NCBI GenBank assembly: GCA_039000515.1
Contig: JBCFYV010011135.1
Coordinates: 24,731,725-24,795,724 of the forward strand
Reading direction: 5' to 3'
Source: Timema cristinae
Lineage: Eukaryota > Arthropoda > Insecta > Phasmatodea > Timematidae
Length of the DNA stretch: 64,000 nt
Below, piece after piece: positions 32,040 through 43,100 of this stretch. The notes under the pieces are model-generated. The model searched no databases. It saw only the letters and a list, made by a program, of their open reading frames with translations, and was not told the origin of the DNA. Position 1 is the stretch's first letter, and each line of letters opens with the position of its first letter. The position numbers were made by a program, and so were the translations under genes.

Positions 32040-33420
32040 TCACATCAACACAACTGTTTCCTGTCTGTGGCCGGGTCAGTGTAGTAACATGTTTCTATTC
32101 TTCCACCACTCTTCCTCCTTTAATTTCTTCCATTTCCCCCCTCTAACTCATCACTTTTTGTTATCTGCTCCTCCCATCGCTTTCTTGGCCTCCTTGTGGT
32201 ATTTTTCCTACATACTTCATTGCCTATATTTTTCCATCATTACATGACCATACCATCTCAGCCTTGGTTCCTGACTATCTCATGTACTTCTACATCCTCG
32301 TTACATGTCCATACCATCTCACCTTGTTCCTTACTATCTCATGTACTTCCAACATCCTCGTTACATGTCCATACCATCTCACCTTGGTTCCTTACTATCT
32401 CATGTACTCAACATCCTCATTACATGTCCATACCATCTCAGCTTGGCTTCCTTACTATCTCATGTACTCCAACATCCTCATTACATGCCCATACCTCTCA
32501 GTCCTTGCTTCCTTACTAACTATTACTCACTTGTACATCCAAACATCCTCATTACCATGTACTCCAATATCCTCATTCAGACCCTTGCTTGCTTCCTCTA
32601 CTAACTCATGTACTCCAAAATCCTCGTTACATGCTCATACCATCTCATCTTGCCTCCTCTACTATCTCATGTACTCCAACATCCTCATTACATGTCATAC
32701 CATCTCAGTCTTGCCTTCCTCTACTATCTCATGTACTCAATATCCTCATTACATGACCATTACCATCTCAGTCTTGCGTTCCTCTACTAACTCATGTACT
32801 CCAACATCCTCGTTACATGCCATACCATCTCAGTCTTGCCTCCTCTACTATCTCATGTACTCCAATATCCTCATTACATGTCCATACCATCTCAGCCCTT
32901 TCTTCCTCTACTATCTCATGTACTCCTGTACCCCAACTCTTTCCCAGATAACTTCATTCCCAATATTGTTTCTCCTCGTGACAGCTAACATGCTCCTCAC
33001 AAACTTCATTCCCATGGCCTCCACTTTCTTAGTCTCTCTTACATTCAATGTCCATGTTTCTGCGGCATATGTGACAATGGGTAAAAAGTCCCCCCTTTAC
33101 ATTGTAAAATACTTAAAGGGCACTTCTCATCTTCATAGCGTGTCTCTTACGAACTTATAGATAGAACACCTCCCCCTGCTGTCCTCTTCTCATTGAGTCC
33201 TCTCTACTTCTACATTTATCCTCAATCACGCTTTCAAGATATTTTACGTTCTATACTTTTCTCAGCTCTTCTCCTCTCAACCTTATATCTTTATTAGGCC
33301 TCACCCTTTTGCTTCTCATTACCATCACTTCCCACTTTGCCAGGCTAAATTCCATTCCCCACTCTTTCGGCTCTTCGTTCCATTCTTGTAGCTGTTCCGT
33401 GACCTTACGCCACCAAAATA
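32040..33420 (-). pseudogene. Non-LTR retrotransposon (LINE) ORF2 C-terminal remnant
   Basis: On the minus strand the order is LQEWNEEPKEWGMEFSLAKW then EVMVMRSKR (about 33390-33305), a weak KYLES motif, CHICRRNMDIECKRD-type sequence whose other frame reads YAAETWTLNVRETKKVEAMG then MKFVRSMLAV (about 33073-32980), and NEVIWERVGVQEYMR near 32950. Beyond the 61-bp array comes LRWYGHVM, then RRPRKRWEEQ and WWKNR (about 32262-32100). This follows the thumb and C-terminal layout of LINE reverse transcriptases. There are many stops and frameshifts and the catalytic YADD region is absent. Confidence 0.72.
32262..32932. repeat. 61-bp minisatellite grown inside the LINE, about 11-12 units
   Basis: The plus-strand unit reads catcctcattacatgtccat, then accatctcagtcttgcctcc, then tctactatctcatgtactcc. 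On the minus strand each unit carries a frame EIVEEARLRWYGHVMRM, the conserved motif that follows the reverse-transcriptase domain. LINE-homologous sequence continues on both sides of the array. The 298-codon plus-strand frame here is antisense to the LINE and is not a gene. Confidence 0.88.
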
Positions 33421-33540
33421 AATAGAACCGTGTTGTTCAACAACAACAAACTTAGGACTTGTTAGTTTGCTTCTCAAAATCGGGCGTAAGGTGACGGAGG
33501 AAGCATATGAGAGAGGGAGTAAGTAAGGATTAGACATTAA

Positions 33541-34219
33541 GGTGCGGCAGAAGGGAGCGCAAGTAATTTTACAGTTTTTAGAGCATTACAATTTTTGGGC
33601 CAAACTAAATCAAATATTTCTCCAGTAGCAACATAGAGTTTAGTTTTCTGCACATGCTGTTATCAACAGATCTAGAATCTTCTCAAGGGTGGCCTGGAAT
33701 TTTGTCAAAACTTTTTCTCTTTAGGTGACTTGGTGGTCTAAACGTAAGGGGTCAGACTTCTGTGCTGGGGTCTGGAGTTCAATCCTCGGTCCCGGCACAG
33801 ATTTATCTGATTACCAAACCCTTCCTTCACCTCTGACAAGATGTGTATTAATCACAACTTGTGAATTTGTGTAATGTCCAGGCCTCCACCGTGGTTCGGA
33901 TCACACGTTAAACTGTAGGTCCTCCATTTCATCTCGCAATCATCCTACCATTACACATTAGTGTAAGTGCGTATAACCCGAACGGGTAGTAAGAAGTCAT
34001 GATGATGATGATAATAATAATAATAATAATGTATCTCTTTATTTAAAAAGTTTTTGACCAAATTCCAGGACACCTTCGACAGATATTCAAGATCTGTTGA
34101 TATCAGCATGTGCAGAAAACTAAACTCTATGTTGCTAATGGAGAAATATTTGATTTATATTTGACAAAAAAAATGATATTCTATAAATGAAAAATATTTG
34201 CACTCCCTTCTGCTGCAAC
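33541..34219. mobile_element. Palindromic MITE flanked by TTAA, split by SINE-A
   Basis: The left end ggtgcggcagaagggagcgc is the near reverse complement of the right end ggagtgcaaatattttt-side sequence (actcccttctgctgcaac). The inverted arms run about 180 bp each, sharing aaatcaaatatttctcc, tgttgatatcagcatgtgca and ccaaattccaggacacctt. TTAA sits directly outside both ends (33537-33540, 34220-34223). A SINE-A occupies the loop at 33724-34033. There is no coding capacity. Confidence 0.85.
33724..34033 (+). mobile_element. SINE-A nested in the palindromic MITE
   Basis: The head (ggtgacttggtggtctaaac), B-box (ctggagttcaatcctcggtc), body with the tgtattaatcacaa block and tail with (TGA/TAA)n are complete. 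The 8-bp flanks tctcttta at 33716-33723 and 34034-34041 are identical. Confidence 0.92.
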
Positions 34220-34239
34220 TTAAATTTAATACACTTTTG

Positions 34240-34805
34240 ACTTTTGAGTACAATTAAAGCGTCAGTTAACAGTAAGACATCTTCAAGGAAGGAAACAAGA
34301 TACGTCTCCCCCTACCCTTTCAGTTAACGTCGTGCCAAGAGCTACCGGAGAAAGCTTTTCGACTAGGATTTACCCGGTTAAGTGCGTGTCACAAAGCCTT
34401 CGTGAGACCGAAAAGGGGGATGGGTTATAAGACGACAAAAGGGCGTTGGGTGGGGGTTTGGTTTCGTTTCGTTGCAGGAATCTTGGTTCGTCGTCAAATT
34501 ATCATAAAACTAACGTTTATGTTAACTTGTAGAAGTCCCCGAAAGGTCGTTAAAAAGTAATTGCTCGTTATGTGGTACGTGTTCGAGTATTTTCTTAATT
34601 CTTATAATCCCTTTTATTAAATAATATACTAACTTTTACTCTATTGGGGTTTTTTTTAAAGAAAGAGATAAAGGGTTTCTTATAAAGACATTTTAGCAAA
34701 TAGATGTGATGGTATTAAAAAAAAATGTGATATTCCAAATTCGTACAAACATAAAACTTAATAAATACTAACTAACTTAGCGTTATGTGAATTTGTATTT
34801 TTATT
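34240..34805. other. AT-rich sequence, nothing recognised
   Basis: No gene or repeat evidence was found. Confidence 0.4.
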
Positions 34806-34815
34806 ATTTACTATC

Positions 34816-35096
34816 GTTGGTGACCTGGTGGTCTAGGGGTAAGGTGTCAAGACTTCTGTGCTTGGGTCCGGGGTTCAATCCCGGTCCCGGCACAGATTTA
34901 TCTGTTTACCAAACCCTTCCTTCACCTCTGACAAGACATCTTGTGAATGTGGGGAATGCCAGGCCGCCACCGTGGTTCGGATCCCACGTTAAACTGTAGG
35001 TCCTCCATTTCATCTCACAATCACCCTACCATTACACATTAGGGTAAGTGCGTATAAACCGGACGGGTAGTAAGACGCGGTAATAATAATAATAAA
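34816..35096 (+). mobile_element. SINE-A, full length, with target-site duplication
   Basis: Head, B-box, body and (TAA)n tail are all present. The 10-bp sequence atttactatc flanks it at 34806-34815 and 35097-35106. Confidence 0.93.
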
Positions 35097-35106
35097 ATTT
35101 ACTATC

Positions 35107-35520
35107 CTAATATTCATAATGGCCGTCGTACGCCGGGGTCTCTTATGGTTATAATAAAACAGAATTAAAAAAAATATAGTTACTATCACTCGCCTTAGCG
35201 TCCAAATGTTTTTCGAACTCTCTTGCAATATACTGGACTGTTGATGAGATAGTGGGTTGAATCCGGTTAGGTATACTGAATGGGGTTTTTCATAAATGTT
35301 TTGATATCCCCTGCACGAAAATGCGGTCACATTTTATATAACCTCAACCTTCATCATCCATAACATAGGAACGTAATTTGTATAAATGCTATATCCGAAC
35401 GGGTAGTAAGACGTTGTGGTAAAAATATAAATATTAACTATCAGACACTGAGAGAGATATATAATTTTATTTATTTTAAGTCCAAAGATATGTTGAGTTT
35501 TAATTAAATCGAAATACCAG
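35107..35520. other. Intergenic sequence with a decayed SINE-A/B tail
   Basis: The words tccgaacgggtagtaagacg at 35394-35413 are the 3' end of SINE-A/B. Upstream, cgtccaaatgtttttcgaac and gagatagtgggttgaatccg (about 35199-35264) could be the eroded head of a SINE-B. No gene was seen. Confidence 0.4.
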
Positions 35521-35523
35521 TAT

Positions 35524-35760
35524 TCGGTGGCCGCGTGGTCTAACGCGCTACTTCGTGTTTGACTAGACTGCTGATGATGGGGAGATACAAGCTCGTATCT
35601 CGGTCGGGTGTAATGAGGGCGTTTTTTTAAAAAAAATCCCTTCTCCCTCCAAGCAAACGCAGGTACTATTCCTTAATATAAGCTTCCTTATCCCTAAAAA
35701 CCATTAACGTAATCAGTATATGACCCGAACCGGGTAGTAATAGAGTGGTGCTAAAAAAAC
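35524..35760 (+). mobile_element. SINE-B2
   Basis: The head cggtggccgcgtggtctaac, B-box gctcgtatctcggtcgggtg, body cttctccctccaagcaaac and tail ccgggtagtaatagagtggt are present. No clear target-site duplication was found. Confidence 0.82.
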
Positions 35761-35877
35761 ATAGTAAATTGCTATTAATGGTGACAGCAATTTTTTTTTT
35801 TGTAATTTTTAAAATATCTCTACGAAATGTGGACTTAATCAACATTTTACTTACAAAATATATTCATTTAATAGATT

Positions 35878-36036
35878 ATTATTATTATTACCGCGTCTTA
35901 CTACCCGTTCGGGTTATACGCACTTACGCAAATGTGTAATGGTAGGGTGATTGTGAGATGAAATGGATGACCTACAGTTTAACGTGGGATCCGAACCATG
36001 GTGGAGGCCTGGGAATTCCCACAAATTCACAAGTTG
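35878..36036 (-). mobile_element. SINE-A, 5'-truncated, with target-site duplication
   Basis: The reverse copy starts with the (ATT)n tail and ccgcgtcttactacccgttc and stops at ttcacaagttg, so the tRNA head is absent. The perfect 12-bp sequence atttaatagatt flanks it at 35866-35877 and 36037-36048. Confidence 0.94.
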
Positions 36037-36122
36037 ATTTAATAGATTGAAAATACATCTTTTTGATTCATATTTTAAAAATAGTGTGTGTTGTTTATAA
36101 TGTCTATCTTTCTTTTAATTGG

Positions 36123-36422
36123 CGGGGTGACCTGGTGGTCTAGGGGTAAGGTGTCAGACTTCTGTGCTGGCGGCCGGGGTTCAATCCTCGGTCCCGGCAC
36201 AAATTTATCTGATTACCAAACCCTTCCTTCACCTCTGACAAGAATTCTTGTGAATGTGGGGAATGCCAGGTCTCCACCGTGGTTCGGATTCCACGTTAAA
36301 CTGTAGGTCCTTCATTTCATCTCACAATCACCCTACCATTACACATTAGCGTAAGTGCGTATAACCCGAACGGTTAGTAAGACGCGGTGCTAATAATAAT
36401 GATATAATAATAATAATAATAA
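36123..36422 (+). mobile_element. SINE-A, full length, with target-site duplication
   Basis: It has a complete head, B-box, body and (TAA)n tail. The 10-bp sequence ttttaattgg occurs at 36113-36122 and 36423-36432. The right copy overlaps the start of SINE-D, so this SINE-A landed at the 5' edge of that older element. Confidence 0.93.
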
Positions 36423-36430
36423 TTTTAATT

Positions 36431-36755
36431 GGTCCCATGGTATTGTAGTCATTCCACATGGCTACGAGCCTTGGAGCCCATGGTTCAATTCCCGTCTGGG
36501 GAATTACCCCAAAGGTCACCAGGATTTAGTTGGTTAGGTTTAAGTTGGGTTGAAATTCTCCACTGGTTCCATATACTCATACTCACTCTCACTCTCACCC
36601 TCATACTCACCATCACCATCATCTCATCTCATCTTATCGGGCCATGGAAAGTTTCTCCACGGAAAGGATGTACTATCAGTATATTAGTACGTCCCCTGGA
36701 CAACGGTACATTAGTACTGGATAATCTTTCCACAATCTGGACTACGAGTGATGTA
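36431..36755 (+). mobile_element. SINE-D, copy 2
   Basis: The head is ggtcccatggtattgtagtc with B-box catggttcaattcccgtctg. The body is caccaggatttagttggtta, followed by the internal actcactctc microsatellite (about 36579-36630) and the tail acggtacattagtactggat. The frame 36429-36977 spans it and is not a gene. Confidence 0.8.
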
Positions 36756-37070
36756 ATTCAGACATGCGCTTACATATCCTGTATTTTATATCTTTCCCCT
36801 CGCCAAGTAAACATTTGTTCTTTTAACTGGTCGAGATTTATAATGTATCCTGATGACATAAACAGAACTAACAGAACAAAACCGAAAAGCCAGAATTCAA
36901 CTCAAACGCACAAACAATACATTTCGTGTTATCTCTTTTTTTTTTTACCTCTTCCTATCTACTCACTTGTTTTTTAGATTTACGATAGCTTATTTTTGGG
37001 GAAAAGGAAAGCTGAGATAGAATAAAATAATTGGTGCGACACAATTTGAAATACTTTCTCATATATTCTA
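36756..37070. other. Intergenic sequence, nothing recognised
   Basis: No gene or repeat evidence was found. Confidence 0.4.
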
Positions 37071-37074
37071 TTGT

Positions 37075-37320
37075 GTCTGTCTCGGTGGTATTTGGGTGGA
37101 ATTCTCGCCCCAAGACCCGGCGTTTGTGGGTTCAAAACTAACCAAGGTTGATGGATTTGTTTATTGAGCGATAAAAATATGTTAACAGTTTCCTTCGAAA
37201 GGGAAGTATGTGGTATGTAAGATAATCGAATGTATTTGAAAAATACCTTACCCAACTAAAATTGTTAGTTCCTTTCGTGCTCGCTCTTAGTGATTCGGTA
37301 GATGAAATTTCTACCAGATG
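37075..37320 (+). mobile_element. SINE-C, degraded
   Basis: The head tctcggtggtatttgggtgg, B-box gtgggttcaaaactaaccaa, body agtttccttcgaaagggaag and the late body aattgttagttcctttcgtg are in SINE-C order. The extreme tail is eroded. Confidence 0.7.
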
Positions 37321-37411
37321 GTGCTGGTGGTACTAATAAACTGAATGGCCGAGTGAATACCCGACCTTAAGATTTTTGACTTAAGAAAAAGAAGATAGTT
37401 TATTTTAACTT

Positions 37412-37690
37412 CATAGGTGACCTGGTGGTCTAGGGGTAAGGTGTCAAACTTCTGTGCTGGCGGCCGGGGTTCAATCCTCGGTCCCGGCACAGATTTATCT
37501 GATTACCAAACCCTTCATTCACCTCTGACAAGACATCTTGTGAATATGGGGAATGCCAGGTCTCCACCGTGGTTCGGATTCCACATTAAACTGTAGGTCC
37601 TCCATTTCATCTCACAATCACCCTACCATTACACATTAGCGTACGTGCGTATAACCCGAACGGGTAGTAAGACGCGGTGCTAATAATAAT
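37412..37690 (+). mobile_element. SINE-A, full length, with target-site duplication
   Basis: Head, B-box, body and (TAA)n tail are complete. The 10-bp sequence attttaactt flanks it at 37402-37411 and 37691-37700. Confidence 0.93.
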
Positions 37691-37700
37691 ATTTTAACTT

Positions 37701-38340
37701 GGAAAATATTTTTTTTTAAAAAACAACTAATTATCAGTGAACTACTTTCGAATTTAATGTTTTCCTTAAAATTTCAACTGATTATTTGGATAATCATATG
37801 AAACATGTTCCAGATAAAAATGTTGAGCACAATGACTGGTAAAAGGGGACAATAACTTTTGTATCTCAAACCATATATAGACCCAGAAAATATGTTTTTA
37901 AAAATCTAATTTAGATATGAAAAACACCTCTTTTAATTTAAATCTAAAATTTATTAGAATTTATTAAGGTCTCTATAAGGTCTAATAGATGTCATAATTA
38001 GGTCAATTTGTTTAAAAATTGGATGTTTACTCCTGTTCCCCTGTACCCCTCAGTTTCTGAAGGATTCATATAAAATTAAATTTTGAAAATTGTGAAAATT
38101 ATGAAAGTTTGCATGTATAAATCAATTCAGTTATTTTTTAAAAGGGAAAATGTATTTTTTACTAATTATGTAAAATACCCACTTTCAACAAAATTCCTAA
38201 AAAAATTTTTTTTAATATTTCAAATTTTCAAAAATCAGTCATCAGTAAAAAGTTACCCAGGACCATAACCAAAATTCCGAATATATCCAGAGGTATACAC
38301 AAATTATGTTTATAAATTTTTAAAGAAATCCATTAACCCG
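37701..38340. other. AT-rich sequence, nothing recognised
   Basis: No gene or repeat evidence was found. The open frame at 38083-38268 is lysine/phenylalanine-rich, as expected from AT-rich sequence. Confidence 0.4.
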
Positions 38341-38384
38341 TTCCGTAGTAGAGCCAGTGAATTCTTTTTTAGTAATTGAAAAAT

Positions 38385-38572
38385 TATAATGAACCCGAAG
38401 TTGGATATGTAGGGGACAAGAGAAAGTGTAATTGATTTTGAAGTTTTTATATATAAATTATTGTTGTTGTCAAAAATAGATCAAAGATTGCTTCAATATA
38501 AGCATAGAGATTCCATGGTGATAAAGCAACGATTGTTAAATATCTGTCAAGACTGTCCTGAAATGCAATTAA
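38385..38572. repeat. Diverged arm of the palindromic MITE
   Basis: aaaaatagatcaaagattgc, then ccatggtgataaagcaacga, then tgttaaatatctgtcaagac and tgtcctgaaatgc follow the order of the left arm of the MITE at 33541 and 47425. The right arm is absent. A SINE-A begins directly after it. Confidence 0.6.
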
Positions 38573-38580
38573 TTAATTAA

Positions 38581-38862
38581 TGGTAACCTGGTGGTCTAGG
38601 GATAAGGTGTCGGACTTCTGTGCTGTGGGTCCGGGGTTCAATCCTCAGTCCCGGCACAGATTTATCTGATTACCAAACCCTTCATTCACCTCTGACAAGA
38701 CATCTTGTGAATGTGGGGAATGCCAGGCCTCCAGCGTGGTTCGGATCCCACGTTAAACTGTAGGTCCTCCATTTAATCTCACAATCACCCTACCATTACA
38801 CATTAGCGTAAGTGCGTATAACCCGAACGGGTAGTAAGACGCGATGCTAATAATAATAATAA
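38581..38862 (+). mobile_element. SINE-A, full length
   Basis: The head tggtaacctggtggtctagg, B-box ccggggttcaatcctcagtc, body and tail are complete. The flanks are AT-rich and no target-site duplication can be defined. Confidence 0.9.
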
Positions 38863-39194
38863 AAGTACGTTCCTAAGTCCTGTACTGAAATAATCAATTG
38901 GTTCAGAAAATGCACGTAAATAACCGATATATATATATAAATTCAAGGCGATCAAGTCTCCTTCTTTCGTCTTAACTCAATTTTCTTTACAATCGTCTAA
39001 TTTCTCCTTCAACATGAACATGTTACTTTTTTTACAAACATTCAGTGTTTATAGATGCAATATTTGGTTCTGAAATGTTCTGTTTCCATAGTTTTACAAA
39101 TGATCGTTTTATGTCTGGAGGGAACAAAATCCCATTAGTCCTATCTAAAATTTAAAATTTTGAAAAATATTTTTTTGTAAATGTTTACTAATTG

Positions 39195-39482
39195 ACAAGT
39201 AGGACTGACAAGCTAACTTAACCTAGGACAGTACGTAATATTGAACACTCAGCCCTAGCTCCTAGATATTATTAACTGGATAACAGGACTTACAAACTAA
39301 CTTAAACTAGGACAGTACGTAATACTGAACACCCAGCCCTAGCTCTTAGATATTTAGTAATTGTGTAACAGGTCGAAACGAAATATAGATAGAAGTAATT
39401 TTTGTCAGCATCACTGGGAACTAAACCAAGGTCTTCAGAGTTATGATAAATATCCTAGTCACTTATCCGTTGCAATGGACCA
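39195..39482 (-). mobile_element. SINE-E, with duplicated middle
   Basis: The minus-strand head tggtccattgcaacggataa (gtgact) has a B-box ggtttagttcccagtgatgc and resembles a tRNA-Arg. The middle contains an 84-bp tandem duplication (39205-39371) with ctaacttaaactaggacagt in both units. The stretch tagtttaagttagtttgtaa is shared with 52156-52350. Confidence 0.6.
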
Positions 39483-40250
39483 CACCAAAAATTTGTATTC
39501 TTTATATTATTTATCTTTAAACTTATTTGTGTAATTTTTAAACTAAGTTTTTTTATTTTGGGTATAAAATGACATCGGTTCCGTGGCAAGGTTTTGGGGC
39601 TAAAGTTTATTATTAAAAATGCTTTAGAAATTAAGTTTCGGGATTTTTTTTTTCTCCCTTGTTTTCATAACGAAACAGGAAGAGACGCTTTTCCGTTAAG
39701 AGAGAAGGAAGGGTTGGTTTGAGGATTGTTGAGTAAAAAAACAAGAAGAGGTGTGAAAGATAATAATGTTGACTTGATGGTAGGAATCTGTGAGGTTGTT
39801 TTTGAGGATGGGGGGAAGGGTAAGTGTAGATGGGTATGGGGTTTGGGGGGGTTGAGGGGTGGTAAGTGAGAGAAACGCGTTTGTTTCTAAACGAGTGTTA
39901 AGTGTGTCACCCTTTTGTGGGTCTTGTACAAAAGCTTGGGGTCTATTTCCGAGCTTTCTCTTTCGTTATTAATGAAGTGAACTTATTTCTCTACGGTGTC
40001 ACAATTTACGGGGCAGGCTGTGTTCGTCTTAGTGGAAGAATGATATATATCCAACCTCGATGAAACAGTGGCGTAAATAGCAAATATTCTAGGTGGGTGA
40101 AAAAATGGGGGTATGGGGGTGTTAATGTATGCTTTGTGATACTGTTTTAGTACAATTTTCTTATAAAGAACCTTTTTAGGAAATACAAATCATTTATTTA
40201 TACGAGACCAAAAAGTGATGACTCTTTTTAATATCTGATTAATGTTATTC
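39483..40250. other. Intergenic sequence, nothing firmly recognised
   Basis: A cagtggcgtaaatag word at 40066-40080 followed by 'tgggtgaaaaaatggggg' could be one end of a hAT-like element, but no partner end was found. G-rich stretches lie near 39800-39870. Confidence 0.35.
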
Positions 40251-40254
40251 ATTT

Positions 40255-40845
40255 ATATCTTGGTCGTCTTGGAGTAAATCATTATTATTAGCACCGCGTC
40301 TTACTACCCATTCGGGTTATACGCACTTACGCTAATGTGTAATGGTAGGGTGATTGTGAGATGAAATGAAGGACCTACAGTTTAATGTGGGATCCGAACC
40401 ACGGTGGAGGCCTGGCATTCCCCACATTCACAAGATGTCTTGTCAGAGGTGAAGGAAGGGTTTGGAAATCAGATAAATCTGTGCCGGGACCGAGGATTGA
40501 ACCCCGGCCGCCAGCATAGAAGTCTGACACCTTACCCCTAGACCACCAGGTCACCTTCTTGGAGTAAAGTTATCGCCTCAGGAACCGATGTTCTTGGGTT
40601 AAAACCTAGCCGACGTCGATGGATTTTTCTTGAGCGATAAAAATCCGTAGCACGACTTCCTTCGGAAGGAAAGTAAAACCGTTTGTCCCATGTCGATTGT
40701 GGCAAAAAAATAAAAAGAACCCTGAAAGGTACTATTCGAAAATACCTTTACCGTAAAAAATGGTAGGCCATTTCGCTCTCTCTCATAAAATTTCTCGTTA
40801 TGTTAATATAATCGGTCGGGTTTAGAAAGTGCACATTAAATTCTT
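40255..40845 (+). mobile_element. SINE-C, split by a SINE-A insertion
   Basis: The left part ends tggtcgtcttggagtaaa. The right part resumes with gttatcgcctcaggaaccga, B-box cttgggttaaaacctagccg, the body cgtagcacgacttccttcgg and the tail taatataatcggtcgggttt. Apart from the insertion the element is nearly complete. Confidence 0.85.
40279..40556 (-). mobile_element. SINE-A nested in SINE-C
   Basis: It is complete in reverse, from gcaccgcgtcttactaccca to the head end gaccaccaggtcac. The 12-bp sequence tcttggagtaaa flanks it at 40267-40278 and 40557-40568. Confidence 0.94.
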
Positions 40846-40880
40846 CAAATTAATAAATTTGTATAATTTCATCGGCATTG

Positions 40881-40881
<1 letters not shown>

Positions 40882-40950
<69 letters not shown>
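40882..40950. repeat. Long (TA)n microsatellite
   Basis: An essentially uninterrupted TA run of about 68 bp just after the SINE-C tail. Confidence 0.95.
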
Positions 40951-40951
<1 letters not shown>

Positions 40952-41022
40952 TAACAGGTGCAGATTAAAATAATTAACGTATGGATATATTAAAAAGTAG
41001 ATCTACTGCCTTTTGGGACCCG

Positions 41023-41128
41023 CTTCGGTAGTCGATTGGTCTAAAAAGATAAGGTCGCTCTGGATATGTACTGAGCTGCTGGTGACGAGGATATTGGGGT
41101 TCATATCCCGGTTGGGTGTAGGCCTGCT
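41023..41128 (+). repeat. SINE-B2 head fragment
   Basis: cgcttcggtagtcgattggt with a B-box ggggttcatatcccggttgg keeps the B2 head layout. Body and tail are missing. Confidence 0.5.
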
Positions 41129-41129
41129 G

Positions 41130-42030
41130 ATGGTGGTTAGTTAGATGAAAAATTAAATGTTATTACTACCTTGAAAAATAGAAATTTTTTCTGAAAAAAA
41201 ACAACAAAAAAAACAAAACAAGAAATTTGTTAGTAAGAAAATAGTGCAAACCCTACAACGTTGTATTTTTTTAATAACTTTTATACATATTTAAAAAAAA
41301 GAACTCTTTTTTTTTTTCTATCGAAAAATTCGCAATTGCGTGACAGAAAACTTTCCTCAATTATGTGTTCAATTTTAAACTTCAATGAACTTTTTTTTTT
41401 TTGATAAAGGAGGGGAGGGTAGAAGAGAAGAGAATTGAGCAACAAAAAAAAAAAGTCTTTTGTTCTATTCGATAAAGATATAAAAAAAAAGGGGTAGAAA
41501 TAAAAAAAAGTTGAATTGGGTTGAGGAGGAAAGTGATGGTAAAGGGGTAGAGGGGGGGTTACGTAGATGGTAAGTCGTGCGTACTGATTGGGCCCGCGAC
41601 ACTGTGAAGTCTCGTAAAGAGGGAAATAGGGAGAGAAAAAAAAACCTCTCTTTGATGTACCGCCTACATGTGGGAACTTTTGTTAGAGGTAAAACCTAAA
41701 GAACGCTCATGTTGATGAAATATTTATCTCTGTTGGATATTTTTCTATACTCATATCTATGTAGTGGTCATGTCTATTCATAGAAATATGACTGATAAAG
41801 ATAAACCTATAAGTACTGACCCTTTTTATAATTTTATGATTGCTAAAATGCTTCTTTTTTTTAAAAAAAATTATTAAAAAGGCGAAGTTAACTTTACATA
41901 AGCTAGCCTCATGTTCAATATTTTCTGTTATAATATTATTATTATGATTAGACAAGCTTGTTAATGTCGCATATAGATATATATCTGTATTAAAAGCAGT
42001 AAAATAATAGTGAAGCTGGAGATAAACATC
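41130..42030. other. AT-rich sequence, nothing recognised
   Basis: Many A/T runs and a G-rich patch near 41540-41580 are present. No gene or repeat was found. Confidence 0.4.
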
Positions 42031-42035
42031 TTACC

Positions 42036-42288
42036 CACATCGGTGGTGTAGTTAGTTAGCTAAAGTGCTAGTTTCGTATTGAGCTAGACTGCCGAGGACG
42101 AGATCGAGGTTTGAATCTCATCCGGATGAACAGGGGGTGATTTTCCCCTAATCGTTTTCCACTCTCCCTCCACGCAAATTCGGGTTAACTTACTCTAAAT
42201 TCATCCTTTTAAATTTCTAAACTAATTGACGTAATTAGTAGGATACTTAAGCGTATAACCCGAACGGATAGTAAGACGCGGTGCTAAA
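42036..42288 (+). mobile_element. SINE-B, full length
   Basis: The head catcggtggtgtagttagtt, B-box gaggtttgaatctcatccgg, body cgttttccactctccctcca and tail gatagtaagacgcggtgcta are complete, followed by A-runs. Confidence 0.88.
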
Positions 42289-42296
42289 AAAAAAAT

Positions 42297-43098
42297 TACC
42301 TACCCCCACACACACACCAACACACACACATATATATAACCTTGAAAATCCGGACCTCATTAATCCTTATTTCTATTCATCTAAGTCACCGACTACTTTT
42401 TTATAATTTTAAGGCAGTATTGGCAACAAAATCTACCGGTTGACTTAATTTCGTTCAAGAGAGTAAAAATTGGTAACTTTCGACTTATTAACGAAAATTC
42501 TTGGTACTTACATTAACTTATAATAATAATAATAATAATAATAATAGAAAATATTACCAAAAGCTTACAAAAAAAAAAGGACAACTTCTTCAAACCCCTT
42601 TCTACCTTCAAGAGCTATTTATTCAACAGATCCAGGAACATCCGGTATATGTACTTCCGGTTTAATTTAACTTATGAATCTTATTACAATTTTTTAAGTA
42701 ATATGTTCAATAATCTAACAAATACATTATTTTCTGCTGTGTATACAATATACGATATTATATTTAATTTTGTTTGTAGTTTATATTATTTTCGTTAATC
42801 CGGACATTCTGTAATCCGGAATATCTTCCCCCACAATCCTTTCTCCCCATTTAGTTAGGATTATCAAAGTTTTAATGTAATTATTAAATTAAATATATAC
42901 AAAATAACAAACGCTGTAATTAGCAAGCGAGAAAATAAATACCCAAAAAACTCTTTAACTACTTTTAATAAAATAATTATATGAAAAAAATTGTATTATT
43001 AATTTTAATGCTGCCATTTTATAAATAGTTTTCGGACATTATTTTTTTATACAAGCCTTTATTCTTATTTATAATTTTCATTGTTTAATAACGGTTTA
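42297..43098. other. AT-rich sequence with microsatellites
   Basis: A (CA)n run (about 42306-42330), an (AAT)n run (42521-42546) and otherwise AT-rich spacer are present. No gene was seen. Confidence 0.45.
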
Positions 43099-43100
43099 TT

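Noticed and set aside
32264..33160. 298-codon plus-strand open frame
   Set aside because: It is antisense to a LINE remnant and runs through the 61-bp tandem array. The protein is low-complexity repeats created by the array.
36429..36977. 182-codon plus-strand open frame
   Set aside because: It starts at the 5' edge of a SINE-D and crosses the whole SINE, including its microsatellite (LTLTLTLILTITI), with no known domain.
40066..40250. Third hAT copy beginning cagtggcg
   Set aside because: There is only one end-like word, and no inverted partner or 8-bp duplication was found.
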